From Diabrotica undecimpunctata (taxonomy: Eukaryota; Arthropoda; Insecta; Coleoptera; Chrysomelidae), in NCBI RefSeq assembly GCF_040954645.1, contig NC_092809.1:64108141-64172140 (forward strand): a DNA stretch of 64,000 nucleotides, in the 5' to 3' direction. The notes below the pieces were generated by a model, which worked only from the letters and a program-made list of their open reading frames with translations, was not told the origin of the DNA and did no database searches. Positions 44,275 to 54,766 of this stretch are shown in pieces (the first letter of the stretch is position 1; each line of letters opens with the position of its first letter). The position numbers were made by a program, and so were the translations under genes.

Positions 44275-44640
44275 CCTCCAAGTGAGGATCGTCCTACTAA
44301 GAAGCAGAAAATTAGTGCTGTGGATAGCGAATTTTAACGTGTCATAGAGAAGACGATTCAATCTCGTTGTTAGCTCCCACCACAAACACTCTCGATGGAA
44401 TGCGACGATGAAAAATTATTGTGTCTATTTTTACGTACATAGCTCCTTAAGGTACCTGAAGAGCAGCGTCTTCAAACTAAAATCGAAGTAATGAGCGTGC
44501 TTCAAAAAGCATTAGACAACCATTTCGCAACGTACATAAAACATCTACAGTTAAGTTATTCACATAGCTTCCATATACTACTCAACACCCATTCCTATCC
44601 GTATTATCAGTTTCAACACGAACTAGATATGCCACCATAG
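44275..44640 (+). pseudogene. BESS-domain protein fragment (MADF-BESS type)
   Basis: A single plus-strand frame, broken by three in-frame stops, reads PPSEDRPTKKQKISAVDSEF, then MECDDEKLLCLFLRT, a stop, and LLKVPEEQRLQTKIEVMSVL. The D-D-E-K-L-x-C-L-x-L...K-x-P-x-E-x-R-x-x-x-K pattern is the BESS protein-interaction motif found at the C-terminus of insect MADF-BESS regulators; several transposons of the PIF/Harbinger type also carry MADF-like proteins. The MADF part is not visible upstream. It may be a decayed host paralogue, a retrocopy or part of a DNA transposon. Inference only. Confidence 0.55.
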
Positions 44641-44950
44641 TGACACCACGTGCGGATGGCTACTATTCACGCGAAGGTTCTGAATGTCTACAATTATCTA
44701 ATTAATACAAATATCTAAATATTTATAAATACGTTTTGGTTTCACTGTAAGAAAATTAAAAATTTTCTTGCCTCAAAGTAATGACGAGTTTTTCTTCCGC
44801 AGAGACAGTATCTCTTACTACATAGTTTTCACATGAGGATAAATCCTCTTTTATAATTTCTAATAAATCATCAAACCATCTAATGAACATGCGAAAGGAA
44901 TTAAAAAAATTATTTTATGATTTCTTAAATTTGGATATAGTTTCACAAAC

Positions 44951-44966
44951 TATACCGTAAGACATT
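44951..44966. repeat. Target-site duplication, left copy
   Basis: TATACCGTAAGACATT, identical to 46180-46195, directly abutting the poly-T run of the inserted LINE. Confidence 0.9.
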
Positions 44967-46179
44967 TTTTTTTATTTAGAAATTACAGCCGCATCCACCA
45001 TAATGGTTATTAGCGGCGGCTACAGAATTACAAAATTAGAGTTTATAAAATATTCCTATAGATTTTAAGAAATTTACGATATTAATAACAGAAAAATTAG
45101 TGCCTAATAAATGACTTAAACTGTTACGTATGTTAAATGTAAGACGAAAATGGGCAAATATATGACATTCAATTAATAAATGGTTAACGGTTATTTGTAC
45201 ATTACATGTTCCACAAATAGGTGGATCACTTTTGGACAGTAAATATGAGTGAGTAAGTCTCGTGTGTCCAATTCGTAATCTAGTTATCACCAATTGTTCT
45301 CTTCTGTTCCTGGTTGAGGGTTGCCAAGCTGTAACGTTATTTTTAATTTGCTTCAGTGATGTTTGAGAAGATTGCCTTTCGTTTTTCCACTTGAACAAAA
45401 CTCGATTTTTTATAAAAGCTTTTATATCACTCGCGGTATTTCGATTCTCGGCTTTTTCTATATCGGCACATTTAGCAATTTCACTCACGCACTGGTCCGC
45501 ACTTTCGTTGCCAGCAATGCCAATGTGGGATGGAATCCATATAAATCTGATACTCCTAGAATTTTCTTGAGCCTTCATGAGTTCTAGTTTTATCAGTTTC
45601 TCAAGGGGACCTTTAGGATAGATCTGTTTAAGGGTTTGAAGGGCGCTTAGTGAGTCACTTAAGATAACAGAGTTAGGAATGTTATTAGAATTTATATGCA
45701 TGATAGCTTTAAACATTTCATAGAGCTCAGCGGAGAAAATCGAAAAGAAGGTTGGAAGACGAAATTGATATGTATCGCTTGGAGTAACGAATGCAGCACC
45801 TACTCCTTTATCACACTTACATGCATCTGTAAAGATTTTATAGCTATGTTCGTAATGCTGACGGAGAATTAGATCTAGATTATTCTTAATCTCTGTGTAA
45901 CAGTTAATATGTTTGTTGTAATGGGTTAGACAAGTATTTAAATTTGGGGTATTAATTATCCAAGGAGAGGGGCTTTTAATATTGATTGGAAAGGTATTTG
46001 GGAATTCTATATTAAGACATCTCAGGTAACACCGTACTCGCTCATAGTAAGGCTTATGTTTGGTACTATTGGTAAAGAGATTTATATATTTATTAGTGAA
46101 CGTATTATTAAATAGAGGTTTGTTTACATTTGAGGCTATTGACGTTGCGTGTGAAAGTGTTAAGGAAATTCGGCGGTGA
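44967..46179 (-). mobile_element. 5'-truncated I/Jockey-group LINE with perfect 16-bp target-site duplication
   Basis: A minus-strand insertion of 1.2 kb starts (3' end) with a T-run at 44967-44973 that continues TATTTAGAAATTACAG, corresponding to an A-rich tail. It ends (5' end) exactly at the second TSD copy. The TSD is identical and the body holds an uninterrupted reading frame, so this is one of the youngest insertions in the window. Confidence 0.9.
45036..46178 (-). CDS. RNase H and C-terminal domain of a LINE polyprotein, open from the truncation point
   Basis: 381 codons including the stop, open from the 5' truncation, with no native start. The N-terminal part (46178-45850) reads VRCYLRCLNIEFPNTFP and INTPNLNTCLTHYNKHINCY. 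RNase H follows: YKIFTDACKCDKGVGAAFV (first Asp), FSAELYEMFKAI (Glu), VILSDSLSALQTLKQ (second Asp) and IRFIWIPSHIGIAGNESADQ (His and last Asp region): all expected catalytic positions are present. The C-terminal part ends with a Cys/His motif CGTCNVQITVNHLLIEC. RNase H in this position is typical of the I and some Jockey-related LINE groups. The RT itself lies upstream in the family but was not inserted here. A shorter frame starting at Met 45716 underestimates the open region. Confidence 0.88.
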   Translation of the reverse strand, partial: HRRISLTLSHATSIASNVNKPLFNNTFTNKYINLFTNSTKHKPYYERVRCYLRCLNIEFPNTFPINIKSPSPWIINTPNLNTCLTHYNKHINCYTEIKNNLDLILRQHYEHSYKIFTDACKCDKGVGAAFVTPSDTYQFRLPTFFSIFSAELYEMFKAIMHINSNNIPNSVILSDSLSALQTLKQIYPKGPLEKLIKLELMKAQENSRSIRFIWIPSHIGIAGNESADQCVSEIAKCADIEKAENRNTASDIKAFIKNRVLFKWKNERQSSQTSLKQIKNNVTAWQPSTRNRREQLVITRLRIGHTRLTHSYLLSKSDPPICGTCNVQITVNHLLIECHIFAHFRLTFNIRNSLSHLLGTNFSVINIVNFLKSIGIFYKL

Positions 46180-46195
46180 TATACCGTAAGACATT
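46180..46195. repeat. Target-site duplication, right copy
   Basis: TATACCGTAAGACATT, identical to 44951-44966. Confidence 0.9.
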
Positions 46196-46429
46196 ATATC
46201 ATGTAAAATGGGATCCACCCTAATTTGTCTGTTTTCTTTTATTTTGCGGTTTTTCCATCAACGATACTCCACCAAGCCACAATATATCTGCTTCGTCCAA
46301 CTTCATTCTAAATACTGATCGAAAACTCGCATGGAAAACGACTCATGTGGACCAACGAAATAAAATGCATATTTCGAAACGCGTTACTCAAATAACGCGC
46401 AAATCGCCTCATCTGAACCAGCTCTAAGG

Positions 46430-47595
46430 GTATTTACAATAGTGAGGTGCTAAACGTTTTCACGAGAACAAACTGTATTTAGATCGGGATACAGCTCTAA
46501 CGACCACTTACTAGTGATAAAGAATCTGGTGAAGAAGTCTACAGAATACAACAAATCATGCCATTCGAAAATGTTAAAAGCATTGACATAATGCCGAATA
46601 GGCCATCGCTACATTAACATAATTAAATAGATCTGAAAAATTGCCACAGCTCGCGTAAGACTATCTGAACAAAAAACGAAAAAATTCTGTATACAGCGAG
46701 GAGTACGGCAAGAATACGCAGTGCCTCCAAAGCTATTCGCAACGCTTTTAGAACATACTTGTAAGAAGGGCACATCTGAACAAACATGGTATCAACATAA
46801 ATGGAGAGAAGTTTAGACATTTGAGATTTGCAGATGACATTGTCCTTATAGCCGATCGTACGGATGATACAATATTAATGTTGGAAAAATTATTTGACGC
46901 TTCCTTAGAGGTTGGACTAAAGATTACTATGAACAAGACACAACTAATGACTAATCTGGTGCTAAATCGAAATAGTGCTCTTGATGGAAGGGATTTTGTG
47001 CAGACTACATCGTATAAGTACCTAGGACATGAAATTCGGTTGGGTAGAGGTAACCAAACATGTGAGCTCCCACGTCGCATAGGATTAACCTGGGCAGCCT
47101 TTGGTAAATTAAACTATGTATTTAAATCGGATCTACCTATATGCCTCAAAAGGAAAATCTTTGATCAATGTGTGTTACCTGTACTCACTTATGGAGCGGA
47201 ACCCTTAACACTAAAAAAAAAGGTAGTTAATAAAATTCGCGTGACTGAGATGGCTATGGTGCTCCAGATGTTGGGTGTCTCTCTGAGAGCCCGAATCCCA
47301 AACGAAGAAATACGTCGTAGAACAAAAACAACAAATGCTATCGAAAATTAATCACCGTTAAAATAGAACTGGGCAGGACACGTCGCCAGATTATCAGAAA
47401 ACCGATGGACAAAACGTATTTTAATGTGGAGACCAAGACAAGAAGCAATAAGGAGTAGGGGACGCCTACCAACTAATTATTAAGCTTAAATTACCCTTAA
47501 AAGAAATTAAAATGATTAAGTTTAACAAGAACAGTTCAGGTGTTATGTACGAGATGACGTGATATTGCCAGAACGACTATGTTTGAATCATCATA
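46430..47595 (+). pseudogene. RTE-like LINE with GHEIR-type C-terminus
   Basis: From 46465 one reads REQTVFRSGYSSNDHLLVIK (RT motif 2), a decayed motif A, RVRLSEQKTKKFCIQRGVRQ (motif B start), PPKLFATLLEHTCKKG, then after a shift the 176-codon open frame 46821-47351: MRFADDIVLIADRTDDTILM (catalytic FADD), MNKTQLMTNLVLNRN, YKYLGHEIRLGRGNQTCELP, RRIGLTWAAFGKLNYVF, YGAEPLTLKKKV and MAMVLQMLGVSLRARIPNEE. The tail to about 47595 is out of frame (WAGHVARLSENRW recoverable). The family is clearly distinct from the YADD copy at 40047-41228. The 5' end is missing. Confidence 0.85.
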
Positions 47596-48274
47596 GTTGG
47601 TGGTAGGAAAAAAAAAGGATTTCATAAAACTTAAGCCAGCCGGCGAAAAGAAGGTGAAAATCATTAAAAACGAGAAAGCAGGTGTAATAGTAGTATGCGT
47701 GAATTGAATAAATTTTAAAAAATGTGTGACTGAAGTGTACTCGGTTTTCTTTAAAAATGTATAAACATAATGTTTATCTATAAGAAGGTACATAATACAA
47801 TGGCATTTTAAGCTTATTAAAGTATTTTTTAAAGCTTAAGTTGTGTATTATCTCATTGTGTGTTTCCCAGTTCCCTCATGTATGCGGGGTAAACATAAAA
47901 AACCTCGAAGGTCAAGCAAAAATTTTATTTTTTTTTTCCTGAAAATGACGTGAGAGTAATAGACGAAATTTCATACTAAAAACAAAATAATTAATTATTT
48001 TAAACTCCGAAATTTAGAACATAGTCTGAGCTTACAGTTACGAACTTATTACGGTTTAAAATTAAAAAAAAAATGAAATTTTCTGAAAAAAGCAAGAATT
48101 TTGATTTGTGACGTTTTTCTTCCGGAAAAGCCATATGTCTTAGTAATCATTTTTCCTTATATTTCTGCTCTATTTATTTGTTAAATGTCATATTGAAGCA
48201 TATTTCTTGTTTAGCACTACGACTAGATACTTTGCGGTTTTTTTATTCTTAATTTTATAAGATATTTATTGCTT

Positions 48275-48311
48275 GTTTTGACCCATTATTATCTGTATAA
48301 TGGGTCAAAAC
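48275..48311. repeat. Perfect 15-bp inverted repeat
   Basis: GTTTTGACCCATTAT and ATAATGGGTCAAAAC around TATCTGT. Confidence 0.9.
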
Positions 48312-48955
48312 ATAAATTTCAATGAAAAACTATTAAAGTTTTTATTTAATATAATTATTTATAAACAAAAAATGTACTAATATTCTTGCTTAGATTTGGA
48401 GCTGCGACTGATAAACAGCAACTTGAGCTAATTGCCAGAAGTCGTAAAATCAATCAATAGAACACCCGAAGTAAAACTTTTAACACATCGATATCAAAAT
48501 ATTAGTTTAAACGTTCCAACTTGTTGCACACTCATTGAACACACTGTTTACTATTATTGGCCATTAAAATGTTGGCCAAGAACAACACATTCCAAACAGT
48601 AGTTTTGGCGGGAAGTCGTGCAATATTGACCAGATGGCCTCCCGAGCACGTGGGCTTTTGGCTTCGGCTGAGGTTTTCCCCGTTCTATAGCCAACACCTC
48701 TTATGAGTCAGTCATCAAGTCATAATTTAATATTATTTTTCATGTTTTATTATAAAAAATTTGATAAAGAGAGAGTGCATTAAAAAATTATCAGAGTTAA
48801 GATATGTGGAAAATAACAATGTCCTTAAACTATCAAAATATTACTTATATATCTGAATTGGTTTTAATTTAATTAAATAAGTTATTTTAAAAATAAGTCA
48901 CTACCACTTTTAGTTTAAATTTTACAGGAGTCTGACGCTGATACGCTAGAAATCT

Positions 48956-48989
48956 GACCATCCAGATTTCTTTTGAAATCTGGATGGTC
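48956..48989. repeat. Perfect 15-bp inverted repeat with 4-base loop
   Basis: GACCATCCAGATTTC and GAAATCTGGATGGTC around TTTT. Confidence 0.9.
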
Positions 48990-49019
48990 GACTTTTTTCC
49001 TTTCCATTATGAGTTCGCC

Positions 49020-51050
49020 GTTTTCGTCCTCCACAAAAGTCTACTTACCCAGTCACCTTCTCTGAGGTCTTAATCTATCATAGCATTTTGTATGTATGTC
49101 TTCCATCTTATAGCAGGTCTTCCTCTTTGTTTTATTCCCGGCGCGTTTCAGTGCTATATTCTTTTCGGTCACCTGTGTTCTGGCATTCTTTGTACATGCC
49201 CGTATCACTGCAGGGCACTTTTTTTTATATTGTTTATAGCGCAGTGACGCAGTAATGCAACGTTTACAAAAAGAACCCAAAGTCTTGAAATCCATTAAAG
49301 AAAGTTTCTTCGGACATATAGTGAGAAATGAAAATAAATACAGAATACTACTATTGATATTAGAAGGGAAAATAGAAGGAAATAGAGGACCAGGACGCCG
49401 CCGAATATCCTGGCTTAAGAATTTGAGACAGTGGACAGGTATGACTACCACAGACATATTTCGAATAGCTGCTAATAAAATACGATGGGCCATTGTGGTA
49501 GCCAACATCCATAGAGGATAGGCACTGGCAAAAGAAGATAGTTAAGCATTCTACTTTTATTCTGTATATTTCCTCTGTTCTTATTCTATCCTCTCTGGTG
49601 ATTTGTAGATATCTTCTAATAAAGTCAAATTCAACTGTTCTTATTTTATTTCGTATTGTTGTTTTCATTGGTCATACTTCCGCTCCATATAGGGTAATAT
49701 TCAGCACTGTACTCTGAAAAATCCTTTTTTGTTTTTTTTGTATATGTTAGTGTATTGTTTCATATCACTTCGTAGAGTGTTTTTGTAGCTTGATTTTTCC
49801 GTGCCATTTTAATTTCTATATATTTCATACAAGTACCATCTCGTCTTGTTATTTATTCTAAATACTTAAATGAATTACAACTCTTAATAGTCTCTTCTTC
49901 TAAAATAAAGTTCAAATCTGCAGCCTCGGATACAATACATAACTATTTAGTCTAACATATATTTATCTTGACTCCCCATAGCTTATATTCTTTTAATTTC
50001 GTTATCATATATTCCAAGTCTTCCTGTCTTGTACAAAGATGGCTTTTTCATTTGCGGAAAGCAGTGAATGCAATATATTCTCTTGTACTGATATGCCGAT
50101 TGTTCTGCATGTTGTATATCATTCTTAAAGCATTAACACCCATTTATATTCACCTATTTCTCTGCATGCATTCTTTTCATTCCTTCCCATAATTGTTTCC
50201 TGGACATGCTATCTTCTGCTTTCTTTTCGTCCATAAAGGTCATACGTGTTTTAATATTTTTCTCTGTGATCTTTTCTATCACTTGCTATAGGACGAATAA
50301 TTACCTAGACATGATCTGGCTTTTCGAAATCCGGCCTGTTCTTTGCCGTAATAGTCCATGTGCATTTTACTGATCCCTCTATAGTTATTTGTTGACCTTT
50401 AGTCACCTTTTTTGAAAACTTAGAACATATATGATACACTCCACTTATCTGGAATCTCCTCTCTTGCTTTGATTTTATTGAACAACACTTGTATAAAGAA
50501 TACGATCCTTATGTCTCCATATTTCAGCAGTTCTATTTTTATGTTCTCTGGTCCAGGTTCTTTATTGTTCTTGGATTTCTTTAGTGCTTTAGTTTAAGTA
50601 TCTTTCTATGTGAAGATCGGCTTTCTTTTTTATTCTCACCGGGTCTTGTGCGATATACTCCGGTCTATTCTCCTGCAATAAGTTTGTCTTGGTCTACGGT
50701 TTCATAGTTCTTGGTCCACTCCTTTGATGCAATAATCTGTATGATATTTTTCTTTTGTTATCTTGCACATGCTTATTTATGTCTCCCACACTTTATTCTA
50801 TCTATGTCTGTACATTTTCTCCCAGTACCTATTCGTTCTTCTCGAGCTTTATTCTTTGTTTTACTTGTTGTTTGAGGGTAACATATTCTTCTTATGTGTT
50901 CTCAAGATTCTGTCGTTTAGCCATTTATAAAACGTATCTTTTTTCCTTATAATTATCTCTTCTCCGTTGTCACCGTATTTCTTTAAATATTTATTCGCCG
51001 CTTTCTTTAGTTTTTCTTTAATTAATACTTTTCTTTTGGTGTTCATACTT
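49020..51050 (-). pseudogene. LINE (RTE-like group), minus strand, interrupted by a second LINE
   Basis: Minus-strand blocks from top: a lysine-rich linker with RKDTFYKWLNDRILRTHKKN (50960-50890); PGPENIKIELLKYG (50555-50514, RT motif 1); GFRKARSC near 50330; VIEKITEKNIKTRMTFMDEK and SRKQLWEGMKRMHAEK (50290-50160, motif A region, eroded); then VEFDFIRRYLQITREDRIRT and EEIYRIKVECL (49640-49550). A plus-strand LINE piece at about 49250-49545 interrupts. The tail continues beyond it: GHVQRMPEHR-like, RGRPAIRWKTYIQNAMID and LREGDWVSRLLWRTK (49200-49020). The catalytic YADD is not recoverable. The continuous tail on the far side shows the plus-strand fragment is the later insertion. Confidence 0.75.
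49255..49545 (+). pseudogene. RTE-like LINE 3' fragment inserted in an older minus-strand LINE
   Basis: An open frame of 88 codons reads KESFFGHIVRNENKYRILLL, ILEGKIEGNRGPGRRRISWL, KNLRQWTGM and ANIHRG with TAG at 49519-49521, followed by GCACTGGCAAAAGAAGATAG. Same C-terminal signature as 26610-26921 and 41080-41310. A longer minus-strand frame over the same bases (49053-49508) is partly antisense of this fragment and is not a gene. Confidence 0.8.
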
Positions 51051-51059
51051 CGTTTATCT

Positions 51060-52635
51060 ATAGCATATTCTGTGGCCTAATCCAAAATAGTGTTCGAATA
51101 CTAAATTGTTGTAGAAGTTGTACTTTTTACCTCGTGTTTACGATTTTTTGCATCTCCTTATCTCTTTGGATATGGTTTTTGTGTCGTTTTCCCGTATGTA
51201 TGAATTTCCTTAGTCTTATTCGGAGGTCACTTGCACATTATGTTTGTCTGTATACTACTTATGTCTGTGTATTACATCTTGTATTATTGTTTTGCTAGCT
51301 TTTCTTACTTTTTTTAAATCAATAGAATCAGAAGGTAACATTGTGATGAAAAAAATACGCAACTTAATTACAAATGGATCTGAATTTAAGAAGAAATTAG
51401 AAAAAAATAAAAAAAGAGCATGGCACTTGGTGAGTGCCAACAGAAGTGAATACATCTTATATAGAATTTTTCATATAAAAATGATTGCACGTCATTCAAG
51501 ATTTACCACGTCAGCACCCCGCAGCGTTACCAAAACATCAGAATAGTTAGTAAGTGAGGAATTTTTAAAATGTCGACTATTTGTCAAACTATTATATAAA
51601 CAGTAAATACACTTAGTTTTAAGACTACTGTAACACACTAAAATACATAAGAAAATATTTTAATACAAAATTATATATTCTAAATTTTAAACTTACCCCT
51701 TTAAGAGCATTAATAGTAAAAACATTCCGCCATTATTTCTTGTTCAAAATAATCTATCTTATATGAAAGCTTATCAGCTTTCTACAGACTATTTAGTTGT
51801 TTTGGCATAGCACAATCACAATACACAACAATAATTAGTTTTTAAAGCTATTAATCTAAATTTAATATGTATTTATAAATACAATGCGGCCTAAATACCC
51901 TAAAAATGCGGCAACACTTATACAATTATACAATTTTGCCACACGGTGAACTGTCATTAAAATTTGAAGTATTCCCGTATCAGTTGCGTACACTTATCTA
52001 ATCTATTTCATTAAAATTATTATTTTGTGGAATATTAGACTTAAAGAGTTATTTCATAAAATTTATATTATTAATGATAACAAATGTTTTTGGTTATTTA
52101 ATCCATCCATTTGGATAATTTATTTAATATAATTCTAAAACTCCGAATATAACGAATGATTACATTATTCTGATTATTATATCATGTTACGCCCACAAAA
52201 GATCGAGCAGTTCCGTATGGGTTTCGTATTATCAGCTGTGTTAGGAAAATTTGAACACTAAGGTTGACGTTCTGGAAATTTTAAATATAAGTTATGTAAC
52301 TTTATATAAATTGTGACGTGCAACGGTTTTACTTTGAAAAATGGTATAGCGTGCTATTACTATATATGTAGGATAATGAAATTTTATGTCTACTTATTAT
52401 TGAATTATAAATATTTTATATAACAACATTACACATTTAAAACCTTAAAAATTAAAAAAAAATTTTATTTAAAGATTTTGTTTCTCATTCATCATTATCA
52501 TTTAATAATCATGAATAATGGGAGGGTATAATAATTAATTCTCATCATTTAATTAATATTCATTAAAAACTTTCCATTTGTAAATACTTATCTACAAACG
52601 ACTATAAAATTTCCAAAATAAACTTTTGTTTATTT
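51060..52635. other. AT-rich stretch without recognisable gene
   Basis: A 100-codon plus frame at 51244-51546 is hydrophobic at first and basic later, with no motif. Confidence 0.45.
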
Positions 52636-52639
52636 GAAT

Positions 52640-52945
52640 TATTTGATTTAATTTTTAGTTTTATTTAGTTTTATTTAATTTTAGTTAGCTTTTTATAGTT
52701 TTATTCAATTTTATTTAATTTTGTTTATTTTATTTAATTTTATTAAATTTAAATAAATTTTATTTAATTTTATTTAGTTTTATTTAATTTTATTTAATTT
52801 TATTTAACTTTATTTCATTCTATTTAATTTTACTTAATTTTATTTAATTTTATTTAATTTTATTTAATTTTATTTAATTTTATTTAATTTTATTTAATTT
52901 TATTTACTTTTATTTAATTTTGCGTAACTTTATTTAATTGTCTTA
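52640..52945. repeat. Minisatellite, 10-bp unit TTTTATTTAA
   Basis: About 28-30 units; the central part (about 52780-52915) is nearly perfect and the edges carry variants such as TTTTATTTAG and an 11-bp slip near 52740. Confidence 0.95.
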
Positions 52946-53119
52946 TACAATTGGATATGTATGTATATTATGTATATTACGGTATACCGCAAGCTTCCAA
53001 GCCCGTCCAAAAGATCATACCGAGCGATAGGGAGTATTCACTTCAAAACTGCAGTAATCTATTCTCTGTGCAATAAAAGCGATGCTCTGGATTATTTCAA
53101 TGATAAAATATATTATTAG

Positions 53120-53495
53120 TGCTGGATATTGTTCATAAAATTTTTGAAAATGTATTAAATGGGAGACTAAATGCTATTACTGAATCTATCTTGGAAGACA
53201 ATACACATGCTTGCATATATAATATAATAGATAAAAGTACGATCTGATCTTCTATATAAAACAAATTTTAGTGAACGGGTGCACGTTGACATGATATTCA
53301 TCAACTCTTTTACCCATCCTTGTATTCTTATATAAGTTATACCCACTTCAGAATGCCATACGACATTTGCAAGAGAAGAAGACTTATCAAACCTTATGGG
53401 AATTCAGGTTACCAAATAAATTAATAAGGTTGGTTAAGATGACACTAGTAGATATTAAACGTGACGTGAAAGTAGGTAGAAGAATGTAAAAACAA
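53120..53495 (+). pseudogene. RTE-like LINE RT fragment
   Basis: Reads KIFENVLNGRLNAITESILE followed by DNTHACI (RT motif 1-2 region, family ILEDEQ-GFR), then TLWEFRLPNKLIRLVKMTLV and DIKRDVKVG (segment after motif A). Motif A is decayed and the catalytic box absent. It runs directly into a different LINE at 53500. Confidence 0.7.
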
Positions 53496-53499
53496 ATAC

Positions 53500-54766
53500 A
53501 TGTCAGCATCAAGGACTTATTTAAGGACTCTTGACATTATTCACAATATCGCATTACGAATATGTCTCGGAGCTTTCCAATCCAGTCTCGCCGAATGTCT
53601 TCGCTATGAAACAGGTAATCGTTCCCTTTCGCTCCGCAGGCAACAACTTCTTCTTACAAACTTTGCTAAAGTGTCTTCGAATTAAAACAAACCTATATAT
53701 TTTAATATTTTATTTAATATATTTTTTTTAGTAACAGATACTCACATATTTTCATTAACTCCTCCTTGGATTAATAACTTACCAAAAATTAACCTTTGGC
53801 TTTATTATTATCACAAAAAAGAAATTTTGAAGAAATCTTTCCTAGAGTTGGTCAACACAAACTCATATGCCGAGATTATCTACACAGATGCATCTAAAAC
53901 TAAGACAGGTGTCGGATATTCTGTAAAAACTTCAAATAGTATCATTCAGAAGTTCTGCCTTCCACAATCTACCTCTATCCATACATACAGGAGATCTGTA
54001 CGCCATCCTACAGGTTGGTACAAAATGGTTATGTAACCAAACTAAAGCCAAGAACACTGCAATATGTACAGATTCTATGTTCTCCATCGACTCGATTAAA
54101 AATATATATTCCGAACATCCATTAGTTCATGCAATACATAAAGCAACAAACTGTCACACTTCTTATGGAACAAACATTAATCTAAATTCCTTTACATGTT
54201 GGAATTTTAGGTAATGAGACTGCTGATACTACTTTATAAAAAGCAATTACAATAAAATCAGACATCAAATCTGTTCAACTAGCATAATATCTAAAACCAC
54301 TTTTCAAATCCCAAATCAAAAACTCCTGGCAAAACCAATGGAAGAATTTAACCTCGAACTTACTCAAAAATACAATCCATCGAAACCTTTCAGCTACCTT
54401 ACTTAAGTAGAAGAGACAAATTAATCGTTCGCAGGCTAAGAATTATTGGTCATACACGGCTGACACATGGACACCTGATGGTCTCGCAGAAATCACCTGT
54501 TGCTGAAAAGTGAAGTTCAAAATATTCTTACACAGTGTTTCAAATACGAATAAGAACAAAAAATCCTCTATACAAGGCCTTACAAATGTGATTCTTAACA
54601 AATTAGAACTTGTTTAGAATGTACTAGATTTCCTTTTTGATTGCTTTCATTTTTACATATTCTCTTTATTGTAAATCATACCTAATGTAATGTAAAATGT
54701 AGTAACAAAACTGACCCAGTGTCAACAACCTTGTAGTTGAGAAATAATAAACTAAATAAAAAAAAT
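53500..54766 (+). pseudogene. Jockey/I-group LINE 3' part with RNase H and poly(A)
   Basis: 53500-53690 reads YLRTLDIIHNIALRICLGAF and LSLRRQQLLLTNFAKVSS, the thumb-like region after the RT. 53860-53925 reads AEIIYTDASKTKTGVGYSV, the RNase H start with catalytic Asp; ICTDSMFSIDSIKNIY (about 54060-54110) holds the second Asp, and HVGILGNETADTTL (54195-54240) the last His/Asp region, in shifted frames. Later blocks include SWQNQWKNLTSN. The 3' end GTAGTTGAGAAATAATAAAC plus an A-run (54759-54766) marks the true terminus. At least four frame breaks. The closest relative in the window is the RNase H copy at 45036-46178, but the sequences differ clearly. Confidence 0.8.

Larger units (their letters stand above)
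47600..49015. other. AT-rich stretch without gene, two perfect hairpins
   Basis: Contains hairpins at 48275-48311 and 48956-48989. A GC-richer patch at 48600-48700 has no readable motif. Confidence 0.5.

Noticed and set aside
49053..49508. 151-codon minus-strand ORF
   Set aside because: Composite of antisense of the plus-strand LINE fragment and the tail of an older LINE in the wrong frame; not a gene.
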